Below are positions 44,373-53,732 of a DNA stretch of 64,000 nt, piece by piece; position 1 is the stretch's first letter, and each line of letters begins with the position of its first letter. Where the stretch lies: the NCBI GenBank assembly GCA_964423425.1, contig CAYRES010000010.1:38522-102521 (forward strand). Direction: 5' to 3'. Both the position numbers and the translations under genes were made by a program. This stretch comes from CAYRES01 sp964423425. Its GTDB lineage: Bacteria; Actinomycetota; Thermoleophilia; RBG-16-64-13. The notes beneath the pieces were generated by a model, which did not search any database, had not been told where the DNA came from, and saw only the letters and a list, made by a program, of their open reading frames with translations.

Positions 44373-45596
44373 ATGAGAGACACCCGCTTCCGAAGGTCGG
44401 TCAGTAAGATACTTACAGCCCTTCTGCTCCTCGCCGTCCTCACGCTCGTGGTCGGATGCAGCGTACGCCTCAACGTGGTGAACGCCCCCACCGGGGTCGA
44501 TGTGAAGTCCACCTATGCCGTCACCATTGAACTTGAGCCCCGGATGAATGCGACAGCAGTCCGGGGAGTGCTCGCTTTCCGTTATCCGGGACACTGGGAA
44601 GTAGCCTCGGTCAGCTATGCAGGTGCCAAGAACGGAACGGCCACCTTCTCCCCCAACATAGCCAGTTACTTCGGCCACGAGTGGGAAGCCGCCCATGGCT
44701 CCCGGCTGGAATCCGTCACCTGGCAGTACGTCTGGTGGGCCGGGTACACCACCCTGGAAGACTGGGTCACCGACGACCACCTCACGGTCACCATAGTATT
44801 CAACACCAGATACAAGACGGCCACGTGGGATCTCTCCGGATACCTCCTCGACTTCATCACCGGTTATACACAAGCCGTCGATGTGGAAACGGTGACAGAT
44901 GCGTTCAGCCGCACTCTCTGGGAGTCGGGTGGAGCCGAAGACGCCCTTGGCCAACGACTCAACGTACCTGTGCAGCTATTCGCCTTCACGGACGTCCGCC
45001 CCCCTTACCGCTATCACTACGCCACTGAGCAGGTGGCCCACCGCGGGATAGTGGACGGGTACCATCACGCGGACACCACACGGGAGTTCAGGCCCGACGC
45101 CTCTCTGTGGCGGGCACAGTTCTGCAAGATGGTTGTCAAGGGTCTCACCATCCCACTCCCGCCCATCACCGAAGACGAGGATGCCGGGATACCCTTCACC
45201 GACCTGGGCCCCGATGACCCCTATGACTTGTACCCGCACGAGTACGTTGCCCGCGCGTGGGCGCTTGGCATCACCAACGGAACCACTCCCTCAACCTTCT
45301 CACCCTGGAAGGAGTTGACCCGGTGTCAAGCAGTCACCATGGTGGTGAGAGCGGTCTCCATCTATTGGGAGCCCGCCCCCGCCGATCCTCCGCCGGAGTT
45401 CGTGAGCACCTGGGGCAACGACTTCGATCCCGTCCACGGGCCGGCCGCTTGGCGGGCCGAGCACTGGGGGCTTCTCGACAACATACCTCTGGCCGACGAG
45501 GCCGCCGATCCCTGGGCCCCCATCCCTCGGGGGGAGATGGCCCAATTGCTGTGGAACGCACTGGTGATGATCACCCCGCCGCACTACCTGCACTGA
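44373..45596 (+). CDS. SLH-domain lipoprotein
   Basis: 407 residues. A signal sequence ends at the lipobox LVVGCSVR. Residues about 30-190 are a beta-rich, cohesin-like domain (YAVTIELEPRMNATAVRGVLAFRY, VTIVFNTRYKTATWDLSGYL as landmarks). Three SLH repeats follow, about 205-255, 262-315 and 330-400, with FRPDASLWRAQFCKMVVKGL and FSPWKELTRCQAVTMVVRAV matching those of the amidase upstream in the window. It would sit in the membrane by lipid and touch the wall through SLH. Confidence 0.8.
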   Translation: MRDTRFRRSVSKILTALLLLAVLTLVVGCSVRLNVVNAPTGVDVKSTYAVTIELEPRMNATAVRGVLAFRYPGHWEVASVSYAGAKNGTATFSPNIASYFGHEWEAAHGSRLESVTWQYVWWAGYTTLEDWVTDDHLTVTIVFNTRYKTATWDLSGYLLDFITGYTQAVDVETVTDAFSRTLWESGGAEDALGQRLNVPVQLFAFTDVRPPYRYHYATEQVAHRGIVDGYHHADTTREFRPDASLWRAQFCKMVVKGLTIPLPPITEDEDAGIPFTDLGPDDPYDLYPHEYVARAWALGITNGTTPSTFSPWKELTRCQAVTMVVRAVSIYWEPAPADPPPEFVSTWGNDFDPVHGPAAWRAEHWGLLDNIPLADEAADPWAPIPRGEMAQLLWNALVMITPPHYLH

Positions 45597-45665
45597 CCAC
45601 ACCTCCCTGCTGCCCTTGGGGGTGTTGCAGAGGACGTGCAGGAGAATGAACCAGACGGAAACGGT

Positions 45666-45697
45666 TCTGGGGCCCGCGGGTACCCGCGGGCCCCAGA
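45666..45697. terminator. 32-bp perfect palindrome after the SLH lipoprotein gene
   Basis: Two 16-base halves (45666-45681 and 45682-45697) are exact reverse complements with no spacer, 70 bp past the stop codon. It probably terminates transcription from the left; it has no T-run. Confidence 0.55.
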
Positions 45698-45726
45698 GCG
45701 CCGACAGGGTGGGGATCCGTACATGG

Positions 45727-45804
45727 GGGGAGTTGGGCCGGGGAGTTGAGCCGGGGAGTTGAGCCGGGGAGTTGAGCCGGGGAGTTGAGCCGGGGAGTTG
45801 AGCC
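45727..45804 (+). repeat. 13-bp tandem repeat running into the gap
   Basis: Six units of GGGGAGTTGAGCC, the first with one change, run up to the start of the N stretch. The true copy number is unknown because assembly stops there. Confidence 0.9.
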
Positions 45805-45904
45805 NNNNNNNNNNNNNNNNNNNNNNNNNNNNNNNNNNNNNNNNNNNNNNNNNNNNNNNNNNNNNNNNNNNNNNNNNNNNNNNNNNNNNNNNNNNNNNNN
45901 NNNN
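45805..45904. other. assembly gap (100 N)
   Basis: Exactly 100 undetermined bases, a conventional scaffold filler. Its real length and content are unknown. Sequence after it begins GGCAAGAGCTGG, unrelated to the repeat. No gene call should cross it. Confidence 0.98.
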
Positions 45905-45969
45905 GGCAAGAGCTGGGCCGAAGCACAGAAGTAGTTGCCTTTTGCACTCCAAGGGAGTATGAAGCTCCC

Positions 45970-47403
45970 ATGTCAGGTAGCCACGACGAGTTCCATGCCC
46001 ATCCCCCAAGCGCCCCGGCAGCACAGCCGGACCCTGGGACCGCCCTTGACCATGCTCCCCTGTCCCCGAGCCCAAGGGGAGTTGAACGTCTCGCCATCCT
46101 CCCCCGCTTCGAGTTTCCCGAGTTCCTGCGTCGCCAAGAGACGAGCGCTCTGCTGCTCCTCATTGCCGCGATTGCTGCCCTGGCGTTGGCCAACTCCCCC
46201 CTCTCCGATGCCTTCCACTCGCTGTGGCAGACGGAGATCGGCCTGGAGATCGGCAGCTACGAACTGAGGGAGACGCTGCTCCGCTGGATCGATGACGGCC
46301 TGATGGCGGTCTTCTTCTTCGTGGTGGGCCTCGAGATAAAGCGGCAGATACTCGTCGGTGAGCTTTCCACCTTCCGCAAGGCATTGCTCCCCATCGTGGC
46401 AGCGCTGGGAGGCATGCTTGTGCCGGCGGCCATCTACCTGGCCCTCAATGCCGGTGGAGAAGGGGCGCGAGGCTGGGGCGTACCCATGACCACCGACATC
46501 GCCTTCTCCCTGGGAGTGCTCGCGTTGCTCGGCTCTCGCATTCCCATAGGGCTCAAGGTGTTTCTCACCGCCCTCGCCATCGCCGACGACCTCGGGGCGG
46601 TGGTGGTGATCGCCGTCTTCTACACGGCAGAGCTTCACCCGTGGTGGATGGCCGGCGCAGCCGGCGTGCTCGCGGTGCTGTACGGTCTCAACCGCCTGCG
46701 GGTGGACAATCCCTGGCCGTACGGCCTTCTGGGTGCCGTGGTGTGGTTCTTCTTTCTGGAATCGGGTGTACACCCCACGGTGGCCGGCGTGCTGGTCGCC
46801 TTCACCATCCCGGCCTCAGCCAAGCTCCCACCCGTCGCCTTCGTCGACTGGGCCCGATTCCGGCTCGATGACATCCGCGCCTGCGATGTACCCGGCGCCC
46901 ACGTATTGGCGGACGATCGCCAGCAGCTCATCGCCGACGAGCTCTCCCGCGGGGCCAAACAGGTTGCAGCTCCCCTCCAACGTCTGGAACATGCGCTGCA
47001 ATCCGTGTCGTCACTCGTGATTCTTCCCCTCTTCGCTCTGGCCAATGCAGGCGTGGACCTGCGCGCCTACAGCATCGGAGACTTGTTGCTGCACCCCGTG
47101 CCGATTGGAGTGTTCTTGGGCCTGTTCGTCGGGAAACCACTCGGCATCACGCTGTTCACATGGCTGGCGGTACGAACCAGGCTCTCCCGACTGCCCGCCG
47201 GCGTTGAATGGCGCCATATAGTGGGGGCCGGTGTGCTGGCCGGTATCGGCTTCACCATGTCGCTCTTCATCGCCAACCTGGCCTTCCGGAGTGCACTCCT
47301 GCAGGCGGAGATGAAGCTCGGAGTACTCATCACCTCGGTGGCAGCCGGGTTGGCAGGCTACCTGCTCCTGCGGGCGCTCACCGCCAGAGAGACGCGGCGG
47401 TGA
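45970..47403 (+). CDS. nhaA: Na+/H+ antiporter NhaA
   Basis: 477 residues with 11-12 membrane segments. The N-terminal 45 residues are an extra polar piece. Motifs match NhaA: FFFVVGLEIKRQILVGEL, PMTTDIAFSLGVLALLG and the double-aspartate transport site ALAIADDLGAVVVIAVFYT, then FVGKPLGI and GFTMSLFIANLAF. It exchanges sodium for protons across the cell membrane. ATG start at 45970, just after the gap; the promoter may lie in the missing bases. Confidence 0.92.
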   Translation: MSGSHDEFHAHPPSAPAAQPDPGTALDHAPLSPSPRGVERLAILPRFEFPEFLRRQETSALLLLIAAIAALALANSPLSDAFHSLWQTEIGLEIGSYELRETLLRWIDDGLMAVFFFVVGLEIKRQILVGELSTFRKALLPIVAALGGMLVPAAIYLALNAGGEGARGWGVPMTTDIAFSLGVLALLGSRIPIGLKVFLTALAIADDLGAVVVIAVFYTAELHPWWMAGAAGVLAVLYGLNRLRVDNPWPYGLLGAVVWFFFLESGVHPTVAGVLVAFTIPASAKLPPVAFVDWARFRLDDIRACDVPGAHVLADDRQQLIADELSRGAKQVAAPLQRLEHALQSVSSLVILPLFALANAGVDLRAYSIGDLLLHPVPIGVFLGLFVGKPLGITLFTWLAVRTRLSRLPAGVEWRHIVGAGVLAGIGFTMSLFIANLAFRSALLQAEMKLGVLITSVAAGLAGYLLLRALTARETRR

Positions 47404-47464
47404 GCGTGAGGGCCGCGCTGGGAGCGAGGAGCGGTACACGGGGCTGGCCCACAGCGCAACCCGT

Positions 47465-47493
47465 TTGAAAGAAGGCCGACCGCGGCATACTAG
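47465..47493 (+). promoter_or_regulatory. probable promoter of the oxidoreductase gene
   Basis: TTGAAA (47465-47470), 17 bases, TACTAG (47488-47493), 62 bases before the GTG start. Confidence 0.45.
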
Positions 47494-47555
47494 CGCCAAG
47501 AAGCCGCCCAGCGAGACCGGACACGAGGAAGCCGGACACGAGGGGGGACCGGGCA

Positions 47556-49106
47556 GTGTGCGACACTGAGCACCTGGCGGACGCGAAAGGATGCTCCGTG
47601 GAGACCGCGAAACCACGCAGTGTGGCCATCGTCGGAGCGGGCATAGCCGGATTATGCGCCGGCATCTACGCTCAGAAGAACGGCTACGCCTCCCGTATCT
47701 ACGAGATGAGCCGCGTGCCCGGCGGTCTCTGTACAGCATGGAGGCGAAAAGGCTACATCATCGACTTCTGCATCCATTGGCTGGTGGGGTCGGCTCCCCC
47801 AGGCAGTCTCCACAAGCTGTGGCAGGAGGTCGGCCTGCTCGAAGGCCGCGAGATCATCGACTTGGATGAGTTCGCGCGCTTCGAGGACAAGAGCGGCCGC
47901 ACGCTCGTCTTCTTCACCGACCTTGCTCGCCTTGAAGAGCACCTAATCGAACTGTCACCTGCTGATGCCGACCTCATCAAGAAGGTCTTCCGCGACACCC
48001 GGCGCTTGTGCGGACGAGACATGCCGTCCGATCTTCCACCCCGGGAACTCATGAGCTTCTCCCAACAGCTCACGACGCTTCCGGCGATGATGCCCTTCGT
48101 CCGGGTGATGCGCGCCTGGGATAGGGTGACTTGCGCGGAGCTGGCCGACCGCTTCGCCGATCCGCTCCTCGCCCAGGCCTTCCGCTACGTCTGGATGCCC
48201 GAGAGCTCCACGTTCTTTCTGCTCATGACGCTTGCCTGGCTGAACGACCGCGTGGCCGGATACCCCATCGGTGGCTCGCTGCCCATGGCCCGTGCCTTGG
48301 AGAAGCGATACCTCGAACTGGGTGGGGAGATCGAGTACGAGAGCCGGGTGGACAGGATTATGGTGGAGGCGCACCGGGCGGTGGGAGTACGTGTCGCCGG
48401 CGGAACGGAGCGCCGCGCCGATTGGGTGATCTCCGCAGCCGACGGCCACTCCACCATCTTCGACCTGTTGGGAGGCGCCTACACCGACGAGGAGGTCGAG
48501 CACCTGTACGACACCCATCCCCTGTTTCCGAGCGTCCTCTTCGTGAGCCTCGGGGTGAACCGTGACCTCTCCCATGAACCACGAGTCATCTCGGGATGCT
48601 GGGTGCCTCTGGAGGAGCCCCTGGACGTGGGGGGCAGAACCGTTGACCATCTCCACTACCACGTGCACAACTTCGACCCCACTTTCGCCCCTGAAGGAAA
48701 GACGCTCATCACTTCCACCACCGATGCCGACTATGAGTACTGGACCGATCTGTCGGCGCGGCCGGAGGAATACGAGAAGGCCAAACAGGCGTTGGCCGAG
48801 GGCGTGATCCGGGCATTGGAGGCCCGCTATCCCGGAATCGCCCGGGAGGTGGAGATGGTCGACGTGGCCACTCCGGCCACCATCGAGCGCTACACGGGCA
48901 ATTGGAAGGGCAGTATGGAAGGCTGGCTCCCGGTCGCGGGAGACATGAAGAAGACTCCCAAGAAGACCCTGCCGGGGCTCTCCGGCCTCTACATGGCCGG
49001 GCAATGGGTCGTACCGGGCGGTGGCCTGCCTTCGGGAGTGATGAGCGCCCGCGAGGTGGTGCAACTCATCTGCCATGAGGATGTGAGGACGTTCACCGGC
49101 GAATGA
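47556..49106 (+). CDS. FAD-dependent oxidoreductase, phytoene desaturase-like
   Basis: 516 residues. The FAD-binding motif is VAIVGAGIAGLCAGIYAQKNG, with the second half SRVPGGLCTAWRRKGY. Near the C-terminus LSGLYMAGQWVVPGGGLPSGVMSARE closes the flavin site (landmark). It belongs to the carotenoid desaturase/isomerase (CrtI) superfamily and could act on a polyprenoid; no other carotenoid gene is nearby. Start: the GTG at 47556 has GAGGGGGACC before it; a GTG at 47598 is also possible. Confidence 0.85.
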   Translation: MCDTEHLADAKGCSVETAKPRSVAIVGAGIAGLCAGIYAQKNGYASRIYEMSRVPGGLCTAWRRKGYIIDFCIHWLVGSAPPGSLHKLWQEVGLLEGREIIDLDEFARFEDKSGRTLVFFTDLARLEEHLIELSPADADLIKKVFRDTRRLCGRDMPSDLPPRELMSFSQQLTTLPAMMPFVRVMRAWDRVTCAELADRFADPLLAQAFRYVWMPESSTFFLLMTLAWLNDRVAGYPIGGSLPMARALEKRYLELGGEIEYESRVDRIMVEAHRAVGVRVAGGTERRADWVISAADGHSTIFDLLGGAYTDEEVEHLYDTHPLFPSVLFVSLGVNRDLSHEPRVISGCWVPLEEPLDVGGRTVDHLHYHVHNFDPTFAPEGKTLITSTTDADYEYWTDLSARPEEYEKAKQALAEGVIRALEARYPGIAREVEMVDVATPATIERYTGNWKGSMEGWLPVAGDMKKTPKKTLPGLSGLYMAGQWVVPGGGLPSGVMSAREVVQLICHEDVRTFTGE

Positions 49107-49133
49107 GCGTCAAGGAGGCGTGAGGAGAACACC

Positions 49134-51563
49134 ATGACAGCCGAGGATCTCTACCTCAACCTCCTCACCAGACTCACCCGTCTGTTCCTCTCGGAGCGTC
49201 CCACAGAAGCAACCTACTCCAAGGCAGCCCGTATGATCGCCGAAACTTTCGGCTTCGTCTGCAGCGCCGTGGAAATGTACGACGAGGATGCTGCCGACAT
49301 GGTGCTCATGGGCAGCTACGCCATCACAACCACCGCGACCGGCTGGGAGTCGGGGCGCATCCCAACGTCGGAGACATTGAGCGGGCAGGTGGCGGTCACC
49401 AACACCCCGGTCTGCACCGGGGACGCGCGAGGCCTTCTCAAGCCACGGGACACAGGCCTGGCGAGCATGGGGATCAGGGCGCTGGTATGTGTACCCATGC
49501 GGGTAGAGGACAGAGTGATCGGCGTACTGTCCGTGGGCGACTCGGTCCTCGGCCGCGACGCCGAGGCGATCCTTCCTGCGCTGCAGAGCCTCGCGGACCA
49601 CCTGGCACTGGAAACCGACCGGACCCGGGCACACGAGGCCCTCCGTCTGAGCGAAGCCCGCCTCCGCAGCATCCTCGATACCGCACCCGTGGGTATCGGC
49701 ATCACCCGCAACCGCGTGCTGCTCGAAGTCAACGACAGCCTCTGCGCCATGCTGAGCCGCTCACGCGACGAGTTGGTGGGCCGGAGTGCCCGCGTTCTCT
49801 ATCCGACTGACGAGGACTTCGCCTTCGTGGGGCACGAGAAGTATCGCCAGGTCGAGGCGACGGGAAGGGGGAGCGTCGAGACCCGTATGGAGACGAGCGA
49901 TGGCCGGGCACTCGACGTCATCCTTTCTTCCACCATCATCGACCGCGAGAGCACCGACCCTCTCGTCACCTTCACCGTACTCGACATCAGTGAGCGGAAG
50001 CGTGCGGAACTGGCCTTACGCAATGAACGGGAGATGGTCTTTGCCATCCTCGACTGCCTGCCGTTCATCGTCCAGCTGTTCGACGACAACTATGGAATGC
50101 CGTTCCAGAATCGTCGTTTCCGGCATCTTTTCGGCGATCCGGGAGAACGAAGGTGCCATGACTTCTTCTACCATCGCGATGCGCCCTGTGATCCCTGCCC
50201 TATCCGCAAAGTCCTTGATGGTGCAGGCGACACCGTAGAAGAGCGGATCGGACCCGAGGGAAACCTCTACCGCAATTACTACTCGCTTCTCGAGCACCCA
50301 GGGCTCGAGCCACTGGTGTTGCAGGCCTCCATCGACATCACCAACGAGCGAGAGCTCGAGAAGGAGCGGTTGCGCGCAGCCAAGCTCGAATCGGTGGGGC
50401 TTCTCGCCGGCGGTATCGCTCATGACTTCAACAATCTCTTGACCGGGGTGCTGGGCAACCTCAACCTTGCCCGGCACGAGCCCGACGCCGAGAAGCGTGG
50501 CGAGATCCTGAGGGCATCGGAAGAGGCCGCCCGTCGTGCCGTCAGCCTCACCAAGCAGCTCCTCACCTTCTCTCGAGGTGGTGAGCCGGTCCGCACCACC
50601 ATTGATCTGGAGCCTCTACTGCGGGAAACAGTGCGGTTCTGCCTGCGCGGAACCGCCGTCACCGTCGACTTCGAGTGCCGGGACCTTCCTGCCCTGCATG
50701 CAGACGGCGGGCAGCTCGCCCAAGTATTCGAGAACCTCACCCTGAACGCGCGGGAGGCCATGTCGGAAAGCGGCCATCTGCGGATCACAGGCGAGACACA
50801 CAGAGGCCCCGAGGGGCCAGTGGTACACATCTGCTTCATCGACTCCGGACCGGGCATCCGCGACGAGGCACTGGAACATCTCTTCGATCCCTACTTCACC
50901 AGCAAGGAAGCCGGGCGAGGACTGGGGCTTTCGGTGGTCCACTCCATCATCGCCCACCACGGAGGCTCCATCGACGTGTACTCCGAGACCGGTATCGGCA
51001 CTACCTTCTCCCTGCATATTCCAGTGAGTTCAGCCGCGAACGAGCAGCCGGAGGAGTCCCTCGATGCGAGCTTCGAAGACAACGGAGAGCCGGCCACCGC
51101 CGAGCCGGGGCCACCGGCCAAGGCGAAGCCGGTCATGCAGGCCGCCTCGCTCGCCGAGGCCTCATCCTCCACGAAGAAGCCGGCCCAGGCCCGCTCTCTT
51201 CGCGTGCTCGTGGTGGACGACGAGCCGGCCGTGAGCCAGACGCTCATTCGCATGCTGCGCCATCTCGGTCACGACGCCGAATGCTGCTCATCGGGACCTC
51301 AGGCGGTCGAAGCCTACCGACGGGAATGGTCGCACGGCAGGCCCTTCGATGTGGTCATCACCGACCTCACCATGCCGGGCGGCATGAGCGGCCAACAGAC
51401 GGCCCAGGAGATCCTGGGTCTGCACCCCGCAGCGCGAATCGTCGTCTCGAGCGGCTACTCGGAAGATGCGGTCATGGCCAACCACAAGGACTTCGGATTC
51501 GCCGCTGCCCTGCACAAACCGTACACGCTGGCCGTCCTCCGTACGCTGCTTTCGAGTCTGTAA
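49134..51563 (+). CDS. hybrid sensor histidine kinase (GAF-PAS-PAS-HisKA-HATPase-REC)
   Basis: 809 residues with no membrane helix, so it is cytoplasmic. GAF about 20-165; PAS about 175-290 (ILDTAPVGIGITRNRVLLEVND); a second PAS about 300-415 with the cysteine-rich segment RRCHDFFYHRDAPCDPCPIRKVLDG (landmark); HisKA near 425-490 with the phosphorylated His in GGIAHDFNNLLTG; HATPase to about 645 (GGQLAQVFENLTLNA, DSGPGIRDEALEHLF, GRGLGLSVVHSIIAHHGG). Then a linker and a receiver about 685-809 with Asp in VVITDLTMPGG. The partner regulator is not evident. ATG start at 49134 follows GGAGG. Confidence 0.92.
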   Translation: MTAEDLYLNLLTRLTRLFLSERPTEATYSKAARMIAETFGFVCSAVEMYDEDAADMVLMGSYAITTTATGWESGRIPTSETLSGQVAVTNTPVCTGDARGLLKPRDTGLASMGIRALVCVPMRVEDRVIGVLSVGDSVLGRDAEAILPALQSLADHLALETDRTRAHEALRLSEARLRSILDTAPVGIGITRNRVLLEVNDSLCAMLSRSRDELVGRSARVLYPTDEDFAFVGHEKYRQVEATGRGSVETRMETSDGRALDVILSSTIIDRESTDPLVTFTVLDISERKRAELALRNEREMVFAILDCLPFIVQLFDDNYGMPFQNRRFRHLFGDPGERRCHDFFYHRDAPCDPCPIRKVLDGAGDTVEERIGPEGNLYRNYYSLLEHPGLEPLVLQASIDITNERELEKERLRAAKLESVGLLAGGIAHDFNNLLTGVLGNLNLARHEPDAEKRGEILRASEEAARRAVSLTKQLLTFSRGGEPVRTTIDLEPLLRETVRFCLRGTAVTVDFECRDLPALHADGGQLAQVFENLTLNAREAMSESGHLRITGETHRGPEGPVVHICFIDSGPGIRDEALEHLFDPYFTSKEAGRGLGLSVVHSIIAHHGGSIDVYSETGIGTTFSLHIPVSSAANEQPEESLDASFEDNGEPATAEPGPPAKAKPVMQAASLAEASSSTKKPAQARSLRVLVVDDEPAVSQTLIRMLRHLGHDAECCSSGPQAVEAYRREWSHGRPFDVVITDLTMPGGMSGQQTAQEILGLHPAARIVVSSGYSEDAVMANHKDFGFAAALHKPYTLAVLRTLLSSL

Positions 51564-51676
51564 CCGACGGGACGTGAAGCGGCCCACCTGCGACCGGCTT
51601 CGAAGAAGGACATTCTTTCCCGGTCAGATGACGGCCGTGCCCTCACGCGCTATCCCATAAGGCGTATCATTGGCTC

Positions 51677-53107
51677 ATGGCAGATTCCCGCGACCGCACT
51701 CCCCCCACAACCGATCCCCGAGTCATTCTAGCCGTCACCACCATCGGCGCCTTCGTCACTCCCTTCATGGGCGCTTCGCTCAACATCGCCCTGCCCGCCA
51801 TCGGGAGGGAATTCGCGATGTCCGCCGTATACTTGGCCTGGGTGGCCACCATCTACATACTGGCCACCGCGGCTTTCCTCGTGCCCTTCGGTACCATCGC
51901 CGATATCTACGGCCGCAAGAAGATCTACGTGGCGGGAACCATCGTCTTCAGTGCTTCCACGTTGGCCTGCGGCCTTGCACAGAGCGGTCTCTGGCTGTTG
52001 GCCTTCCGAGGCCTCCAAGGAGTCGGCTCCGCACTCATCTTCGGTACCGGTGTGGCCATCCTCACCGCCGGTTATCCCCCCGACAAGAGGGGCCGGGCCC
52101 TCGGCATCAATGTGGCGGCGGTTTATGTGGGGCTTTCGGCCGGCCCCCTTTTGGGAGGAGTTCTTACCGAGAGGTTCGGCTGGCGCTCCATCTTCTTCGT
52201 GACCTTCGTGCTCGGTCTTGCCGTCGTGGGCATTACTCTGTGGAAGGTGAAAGACGAGTGGAGAACGCCCGCAAAGGGGCGCTTCGACCTCGCCGGATCG
52301 CTGATATACGCAGCCGCGTTGGTGGCGATCACCTGGGGTCTCTCGGAATTACCTGCTCTGCGCGGTGCGTTGGTGCTCGCCGCAGGTGCCGTGGGCATAC
52401 TCCTCTTCATCCGCTGGGAGTTGTACGCGACCGCACCGGTTCTCGATATGCGCCTCTTCCGGCACAACCGGGTCTTCGCCTTCTCCAACCTGGCCGCGCT
52501 CATCAGCTACTCCGCCACCTTTGCCGTGGGCTTCCTCATGAGCCTCTACCTGCAGGAGATCAAAGCGCTCACCCCGGAGACGGCGGGCTTGGTCCTCATG
52601 GCTCAACCCATACTCATGGCGGCCTTCTCCCCGTTCGCCGGACGTATCTCCGATCACCTCGAGCCCCGAATCGTCGCTTCGGCCGGGATGGCCCTCACCG
52701 CCGTGGCGCTGCTGGCCTTCAGCTTTCTGGGCCCGAACACCTCTCTTGCCTACATCATCCCCTTCCTGGCCGTGCTGGGTTTCGGCCTCGCCCTCTTCTC
52801 CTCACCGAACACCAATACCATCATGAGCAGCGTGTCTCCCGAATTCTATGGAGTCGCATCCGCCACCACCGCCACCATGCGCATGCTCGGCCAGATGATG
52901 AGCATGGCGCTTGCGCTCCTACTCTTCGCTCTCACCATCGGCCGGGCGGAGATCACCCCCGAGGTGCACGGCGCCTTTCTCGTCGCGGTACGAGTCACAT
53001 TCGCCCTGTCCACGGGACTCTGCGTGCTGGGAACTGTGGCGTCGCTGGCTCGCGGCAACCTCCGGCAAGCCGGGGGAGCACCGGGGGAAGCCGGTCCGCC
53101 ACGCTGA
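51677..53107 (+). CDS. MFS drug-efflux-type transporter (DHA2/EmrB family)
   Basis: 476 residues, 14 hydrophobic segments. LNIALPAIGREFAMS and the loop GTIADIYGRKKIYVAGTIVF (motif A) after helix two, then GTGVAILTAGYPPDKRGRALGINVAAVYVGLSAGPLLGG with motif C in helix five (cited as landmarks). Typical of proton-driven multidrug exporters with 14 helices. ATG start at 51677. Encoded 113 bp after the histidine kinase. Confidence 0.88.
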   Translation: MADSRDRTPPTTDPRVILAVTTIGAFVTPFMGASLNIALPAIGREFAMSAVYLAWVATIYILATAAFLVPFGTIADIYGRKKIYVAGTIVFSASTLACGLAQSGLWLLAFRGLQGVGSALIFGTGVAILTAGYPPDKRGRALGINVAAVYVGLSAGPLLGGVLTERFGWRSIFFVTFVLGLAVVGITLWKVKDEWRTPAKGRFDLAGSLIYAAALVAITWGLSELPALRGALVLAAGAVGILLFIRWELYATAPVLDMRLFRHNRVFAFSNLAALISYSATFAVGFLMSLYLQEIKALTPETAGLVLMAQPILMAAFSPFAGRISDHLEPRIVASAGMALTAVALLAFSFLGPNTSLAYIIPFLAVLGFGLALFSSPNTNTIMSSVSPEFYGVASATTATMRMLGQMMSMALALLLFALTIGRAEITPEVHGAFLVAVRVTFALSTGLCVLGTVASLARGNLRQAGGAPGEAGPPR

Positions 53108-53273
53108 AGGTGCGGGCGCGCCGGCGAGAACGGGGAGCGCCGCCGGCGTGACTACACACGAACCGGCAGCTCTCAGTTTCCGCGATGTACCTGCGGACGC
53201 AGCCGCCCACGCCGCCGTGATCATGAGCCGGTACGCGGACCTCCCCCGCTACTGAATCCCCGCACAAACTGAC

Positions 53274-53732
53274 TCACTCGGTGGCCGCGGCCGAACTTGC
53301 GGCCACCAGAGGATTGCGCACGCGCAGGTCGGCGACGCGGCTGAAATCACGGTCGGCGCTCCACAGCTCCCAAACCCCATGGTGTAGACAGAGCGCGGCG
53401 ACACGAGCGTCGTGAATCCGAGGGCCGACGATGCCGCCCCGGAGTACAATCGCCCGAAGGATATCGGCGTACCCGGGTCCCTCCGCCAACAGCACGACGG
53501 TCGGGGATTCGAGCCAGGCGCACACCTGATCGAAAGCTTCGGCCGGTGGCGTTGGGGGTGCGAACACCCGGGGGTGAGTGACCACGGCCAAGAACTCGTG
53601 AACGCAAGGCCACGGAACCGCCCACTGGACGTGTCCCTCACATAGCTGCTGGACACAGCGGCGGGCCTTTTCGAACCAGGGCGTGTCGTTGCGATGCGCG
53701 TAGACGAGAATGTTGGTGTCGACCGCGATCAC
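53274..53732 (-). CDS. vapC: PIN-domain ribonuclease toxin VapC
   Basis: 152 residues. The four acidic residues of PIN domains are present: MIAVDTNILVYAH, VHEFLAVVTHP, IVGPRIHDARVAAL and LWSADRDFSRV. Cleaves RNA when freed from antitoxin. The GTG at 53732 overlaps the vapB stop by four bases (GTGA), as usual for these pairs. Confidence 0.88.
   Translation of the reverse strand: MIAVDTNILVYAHRNDTPWFEKARRCVQQLCEGHVQWAVPWPCVHEFLAVVTHPRVFAPPTPPAEAFDQVCAWLESPTVVLLAEGPGYADILRAIVLRGGIVGPRIHDARVAALCLHHGVWELWSADRDFSRVADLRVRNPLVAASSAAATE

Noticed and set aside
45727..45804. CRISPR array at the gap
   Set aside because: Unit is only 13 bp and there are no spacers.
45300..46193. Open frames that run through the N stretch
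   Set aside because: They depend on undetermined bases and are antisense to nhaA and the SLH gene.
51670..53151. 493-residue open frame overlapping the MFS gene
   Set aside because: Arg/His-rich out-of-frame shadow of the transporter, which has the clear membrane protein in the other frame.
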